Shown here: piece after piece, positions 59,201 through 64,000 of the stretch | Position numbering within the stretch: the first letter of the stretch is position 1 | How the letters are laid out: every line of letters begins with the position of its first letter | DNA from: Colius striatus | Lineage: Eukaryota > Chordata > Aves > Coliiformes > Coliidae | Length of the DNA: 64,000 nucleotides | Assembly: GCF_028858725.1 (NCBI RefSeq) | Contig: NC_084771.1 | Coordinates: 11,064,915-11,128,914 of the forward strand | Direction: 5' to 3' | Made by a program: the position numbers and the translations under genes | The notes under the pieces: model-generated | The model's input: only the letters and a program-made list of their open reading frames with translations | Told to the model about the DNA's origin: nothing | The model's database searches: none

Positions 59201-60745
59201 CCAGAAGCAGCTTGCTGAGCTGGTGATGAGAAATAAATAAGCATCTCCCTACTTGCAACAGAGCATGTTTGAGGTGCTGCTGTTACCTGATTGCACATGT
59301 TTTACTGTCTTGGCAATGCCATCGGGCTGGTGCTTGGCCACAGCCTCTCTTTGCACTGCATTTGCTGACAAGATCGTTTTGTCTCAGTGCTGAGAGCTCC
59401 TGACCTCCTGTGCAGGTGTGTCTTCATGACCATGGGTGAGATTATTGTATTCTGGCCCTAAACAGTCAAGGATATGCGTTTCTTTTCTGCTACCTGCTAT
59501 TAGGAAGGTGAGGTCTGGCGTTTTGGCAGTGCTTTGTAATGACACCTCATGAAAAACCGGTTTGATTCCCTTGTAACAAATGGGTGTAGTGGTTTTACAC
59601 CCTTCTACTCATCACAGCTCTGCTCAGTCTCTACTGAGGCTTTGGTTTTCTGTCACCTTTGCAAAGGCGTGAAGGACTGATGGAAGAACCACTTGCTTCC
59701 ACCTTCAGGACAAGGATGGGGTCCAGGTAGTTACTTGGGAGAAAGTGTTCTTGGAAAAAACAGGAAATGCACCAGTGCTCAGTGCTCTGGAATGGTGGGG
59801 ACTCATTTTTCATGACTAGAAAATAACAACAACAACAAAAAGATGAAGAATGTATTGTGGTAACTGTTCAAACACAAAGTGGCCTGGCCAGGGAGGCAGC
59901 ATGCCTCTGGGCACAAATCTGCTGCTGTCAGAGGAATGACAAGCATTGCTATGCTACTTGCTACAGCCACCTTCCCCTAAAATTGTCTGCCTGGATTTCC
60001 AGGGTTGAGCAGTTTCCTACCTTGTAGACGTCACTGTTTCTAAAGGTATGTGTTCTGCACCTCTGGAAAGGAATGTAGCAAAAAGTTATGCAAACTGGTT
60101 TTAAACTGGCTGTTTCTGGAAGTGGTAGCAGTGTGCCCGTGGCAGAAGTGAGTTTAGGGCATGCTGATTTACCCTGGCAGGAAGAGATTATAGCACAGGC
60201 ATAGCTGCAGTCCACAGCCAGCCAAACCTGATAGCCTGACCTTGCTGGCTGTGAGCTTTCCTACACTTACCTCTGTATGGCTCAGGGATCCCCTTTGGGA
60301 CACCTTCAAGAAGTGAAAAGCTGATGTGTGGATGTTTCAGAGCACAGGCAGTGTTGAAAGCCCTTTGCTCTTCCCAAAACTCCAAAGCAGCCAACTCCCA
60401 AACACAAAACTCTCATTGGAAAGTATCTTGTTTGCAGCTCAGTTCTTAAGTTTTCTGTTTTCAGTTCTTGGGAGCAAGTGCCCTTCATACTTGCCACATT
60501 CTCTCCTGGGTAGTTCTCTTACACTATGATCAACTGACCTCTGTTCCTTTCTTAAAATTGGGGTTTTTTTAAACTCAAATGGTCTGAGTCCTTTAAATCT
60601 TTTGCTTTTAGGCATTCTCTCCAGCCTGTGAATGGTTTCTGTGACTGCAGCTTCCTTGTGTGATGTAATTCTCATGTCTTGCTGATCCCAAATGATCTGC
60701 TTTGCAGTGTGCTGAGGATACAAGGGAGGGCAGATAAGCAGCAGT
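56230..60745. other. Intergenic, no gene seen
   Basis: No exon homology, RNA gene or CR1 was recognised. A short (AAC)n run lies at about 59824-59840. In mammals ZNF185 follows NSDHL, but no piece of it could be recognised here. Confidence 0.5.
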
Positions 60746-60751
60746 GAAACA

Positions 60752-60838
60752 CACCTGACCTAGGGGAACCTGCTTCTGCAGGGGGGTTGGACTGGATGAT
60801 CTCTAAAGGTCCCTTCCAACCCCTATGATTCTATGATA
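60752..60838 (+). repeat. CR1 LINE 3' end
   Basis: Terminal CR1 segment with GGGGGGTTGGACTGGATGAT, TCTCTAAAGGTCCCTTCCAA and an ATTCTATGAT tail. It is less diverged than the other copies. Confidence 0.93.
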
Positions 60839-60844
60839 AGCATT

Positions 60845-62810
60845 GACCAGTGCTAACTGTGAAACAACTTTGAGAGGTGCTTGTGTTATTTTATAAATGT
60901 GATTCAGGGATAAGCCATTTTTCTGGTAAAATCAGAGACTCTGGGCTGAAATTTACCTAGAGTGTTTGCAGAAAAACAATGTTTCCTGGAGATGGGAGCC
61001 CTCCTCCTCTGCTGCAGGAGCTTGTGACAGGACATTCCTCTTGCTTTGGGCTGGGCTGGCTTCTTTGGCACACCAGGAAAGCAGCCTCAGCTGCACCTTT
61101 GGCCCCTGACTGGAAGAGGGAGTCCAGATCTGCAGAAAGGTGGGGGGCTTTCAAGCCAGATCCTCTTGGTTTTAACCTAGTACAGAGGAAAAAATACCCC
61201 TCTTGAGCTCTGCTCCTGGACCGATGAAGAGAAGGGACTTTCTGTTGTTGTTGACTTCAGTACATGCAGGATTTGCCCCAGAGGTATGCAGGTTAACTGT
61301 GCTGTTTCCAGATGAGGCTGGTCTTGCCAGTGAAGCTGAGTTTGGTGGCTTTCCTCCAAAGCATCATGAATTTGTCAGTATTTAACCCATAGCTGCTAGC
61401 TTGGGAAAGCTGCTGCTGTTTCTTGCAATGCTAAGAATTACAATTTCACTGTCTTTGGTGTAGTATGGGGCTGTAGCTGCTATATATATCAGCAAAAAGG
61501 CTCAGTTTCACTCCCCTTACACACACATGTCCACACACACACTGCACTGCACAGGGAATAGATTCCTAACATAAATCTGGAGCCTTTATCCCTAAGCTTC
61601 TTCTAGAAGGCACAGAGATGATGCTCCTGATCTGATTTGTCTCAGTTAAATGCCTAAAGTGAAGTAAATTGTCTTCCCTATCAGAATTACCAGTCTTTCA
61701 GCCCTTGCTGTGGAGTGAGCTGGTGATGCTGTGTTTCAGTGGCCCTATGACATGATGCTACTGCAGATGTCACTCAGGCCTGCCACTTGCTAGCAAAAAA
61801 ACCTTCTGCCTCTGGCCACTGCTGTGATTTTCAAATGCTATGTCATTAAAAACAAAATATGCTCCTGTAATTATGAGGAACAAAAAAACCCATCAGGATT
61901 TCTGTGCCTGCTGGTGTGAGTGATATCCAGCTATACTTTGGAAAGAGTGGTTTATCTGAGAGCTTAATTGGTGTAAAACCACAAAGACTTGTTTGGGACT
62001 GATTGTCCCTAACTGTTCAAGCTGCTTGAGCACCAGTGGTGTACTCACAGAGCTTTGTGTGCAGTATGGGAGTACCGTGAACCGTGGTGACACGATAGCC
62101 CTGGAAATCTCCAGTTCAAGGTAAGCTGTCTGCATGGTTGGCCATGGTTATTTTCAACTGAACAAAGAGAATGAAAAGCCTTTTCTACAGAGGGGAAAAA
62201 AGGAAAAAGAAAGGAAGAAAAAAGAAGTGTGTTCCTATGCTACTCACATTACTGGGAAATAAAAGACAGAGCCGTGGTTTACATGAGTATACCTGTGTAC
62301 TAACATCAATACAGATACACTACATTTCTCCTGGTATCTAATGTCTGTGACCCTCTGGTGTTGTCCTAGTCCAAGTGAGAAAGACAGAACATCTTTTTCC
62401 ATGTTCTGCCAGTCCTAGAAGACAACTGTTCTTGAGACTCCCTTCTCCTTTCCAAACTTTTTAAAGTGCTCTCTCTTGCTCCCTGTTAATTGGGAGGTCC
62501 GTGATGTTTGTGCTGTCCTTGGAGCATCCACTTCTCTGCTTCTCTTTAGCAACAGCCATGGCTAGGAGAGTTTCCTTGCTTTAGTCTTTCTGCAGAAGGT
62601 AGTGTTTGGCAGCTCTACGCTAAATGGTGATGAGGGTACAGTGTCTTAGAGACATGACATTGTCCTTGGTGATCCTCCTGTGCAGACCTTGAGTCTCTGA
62701 AATGCCCGAGCTTGATTCTTCCTGTAATCACATTACTGCAAATGAAAGCAGCTCCCCTCAAGTGAAGGGCTACACTGCTTCAAAACAGACAGGAGACAGG
62801 ACTGGGGGTA
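60845..62810. other. Intergenic, no gene seen
   Basis: Only short low-complexity tracts were seen: CA-rich at about 61519-61543 and purine-rich at about 62190-62227. No exon was recognised. Confidence 0.5.
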
Positions 62811-62814
62811 ATGG

Positions 62815-63033
62815 ACATTAGCTGGAACACAAAAAGTTCCACTTCAACACAAGGAAAAACTTCTTTGCTCTAAGGATGAGGGAGCTCTTGGGTGTGGAGT
62901 CTCCTCTGGAGGTTTCCAAACCTGCCTGGACATGTTCCTGTGCCCCCTGATGGAGGGGAAGCTGCTTTAGCAGGGGTTTGGGCTGGAGGAGCACTGCAGG
63001 GACTTTACAACCCCCATCATTCTGTGATTCTAA
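62815..63033 (+). repeat. CR1 LINE 3' fragment
   Basis: Diverged CR1 3' region running from GCTGGAACACAAAAAGTTCC through GGAGGTTTCCAAACCTGCCT to ATTCTGTGATTCTA. Confidence 0.88.
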
Positions 63034-63039
63034 GTCCCT

Positions 63040-64000
63040 TTTATTCCCATGTAGGTTTTCTATGTGTGGCAGTTGTAGCAGTATCCTACTTCTCCCTTGG
63101 CTTTCCCAGACAAGCCTTAACTCTCCTCTTGCTTTCTTCCCATGAAGCTGCCCATGGCCAGCCTGACATACAGCACTGAGTAGGGAAACGCTCCCTTCCA
63201 CTTGACAAGTGCAGCTGTGCAACAGCCTTACACCTCACAGCTGCTTCAGCCAGCAGCTGAATTTATGGAGGTCAAGGTTACACTAAAAAAACATGGCTAA
63301 ATTAAGTGTAATGAAACATCTTTTGTCCCTTCTCTCAGGAGCATTGCTGCAGGATTAGCACAGCATGGACAACCCCGTGTGGGACTGATCCGGATTGCAG
63401 ACTGAGCTGGAGGATGGCTGTGTAAAGTCAGTGCTAAATCAGTGGGCCTTTGGGTGGCATCAGGAGGCTGAAGACTGAGGGGACTTTAGGGAGTGGAGTT
63501 GGACAGAGCTTGAGTGGTGGGTATTGGTGTTGTGGAGGAGCCACATCCCATGGGGGGTTTCTGTGCTATGCTACGTGCCCTGCAGCTTGTCTGGCACTAA
63601 CCACTCACTGGAGCTGCCAGCTGAGAAAGACATTCCTTGCTGTTCTACCTTTGCCACCACACCCCTGGCTTTAAGACTTGTCTTTGGATGTTTTGTACAT
63701 ATGCTTGGACCTGTATTTTCAAGCTAATAACAAAATGTTACTTAATACTGTGCCTATCTCCTCTTACTTAATTAGAAAAGTAGTTCTTTGCTGTGTTCCT
63801 TTCTTTTGAGCAATGCTGATAGACAGCTAATGTTGTAGCCTGCAGATCTACCAGTTCATCAGAAGTGTTCTGCAGCTGTGTGTATTGTTTTAGGGTCATC
63901 CTATTGATTTCTTTGGTGTTTAATATTAAGGTGCTCATCACAGATGCTTCTGAGGGGTTTTATTGAACAGTCATTGTGAACAATGTGTTCACATTGGAAT
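63040..64000. other. Window end, no gene seen
   Basis: No recognisable exon or repeat. Short open frames at 63450-63727 have no domain support. Confidence 0.45.

Noticed and set aside
1-64000. tRNA, rRNA, CRISPR, bacterial operon or prophage features
   Set aside because: None seen. Gene structure and repeats are those of a vertebrate nuclear genome, so these feature classes are not expected.

Overview
The window is vertebrate nuclear DNA, almost certainly from a bird. It holds intron-rich genes with GT..AG junctions, many CR1 LINE fragments ending in the CR1-type ATTCTATG tail, one solo retroviral LTR of a kind seen in birds, and the CETN2-NSDHL head-to-head pair known from other vertebrates. 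The species cannot be named from the sequence alone. Coding exons below were assembled by eye from splice sites, reading phase and family alignment. All five models keep an open frame across every junction.

Layout. A TATA promoter and probable leader exon (600-695) lead into gene A (4385-13234, plus strand). An approximately 11 kb intergenic stretch follows, with two CR1 fragments and a solo LTR. Gene B (33740-25759, minus strand) is a paralogue of A, so A and B converge tail to tail. A GATD3/ES1-family gene (36621-39385, plus) lies head to head with gene B. CETN2 (44824-41628, minus) and NSDHL (46213-55302, plus) then share a GC-rich, CCAAT-rich bidirectional promoter. The last 8 kb shows no gene, only CR1 pieces and short simple repeats.

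Most notable content. Genes A (874 aa) and B (876 aa) encode an uncommon fusion. About 620-640 residues of multi-pass membrane protein are followed by a C-terminal YrdC/Sua5 (threonylcarbamoyl-AMP synthase-like) domain. The membrane part reads as three successive copies of a module resembling the AceTr/GPR1-FUN34-SatP acetate-transporter family. The YrdC-like domain keeps PTDTVY and TSANPSG in A and PTDTVY and TSANPTG in B. The KxR motif is intact in A and altered in B.

How the genes may work together. CETN2 (centriole and nucleotide-excision-repair EF-hand protein) and NSDHL (cholesterol synthesis) are housekeeping genes, probably linked only by their shared promoter. The two fusions and the ES1-family gene form a compact local cluster. 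The A and ES1-family core promoters look alike, which hints at shared regulation, but no biochemical link is shown by the sequence.
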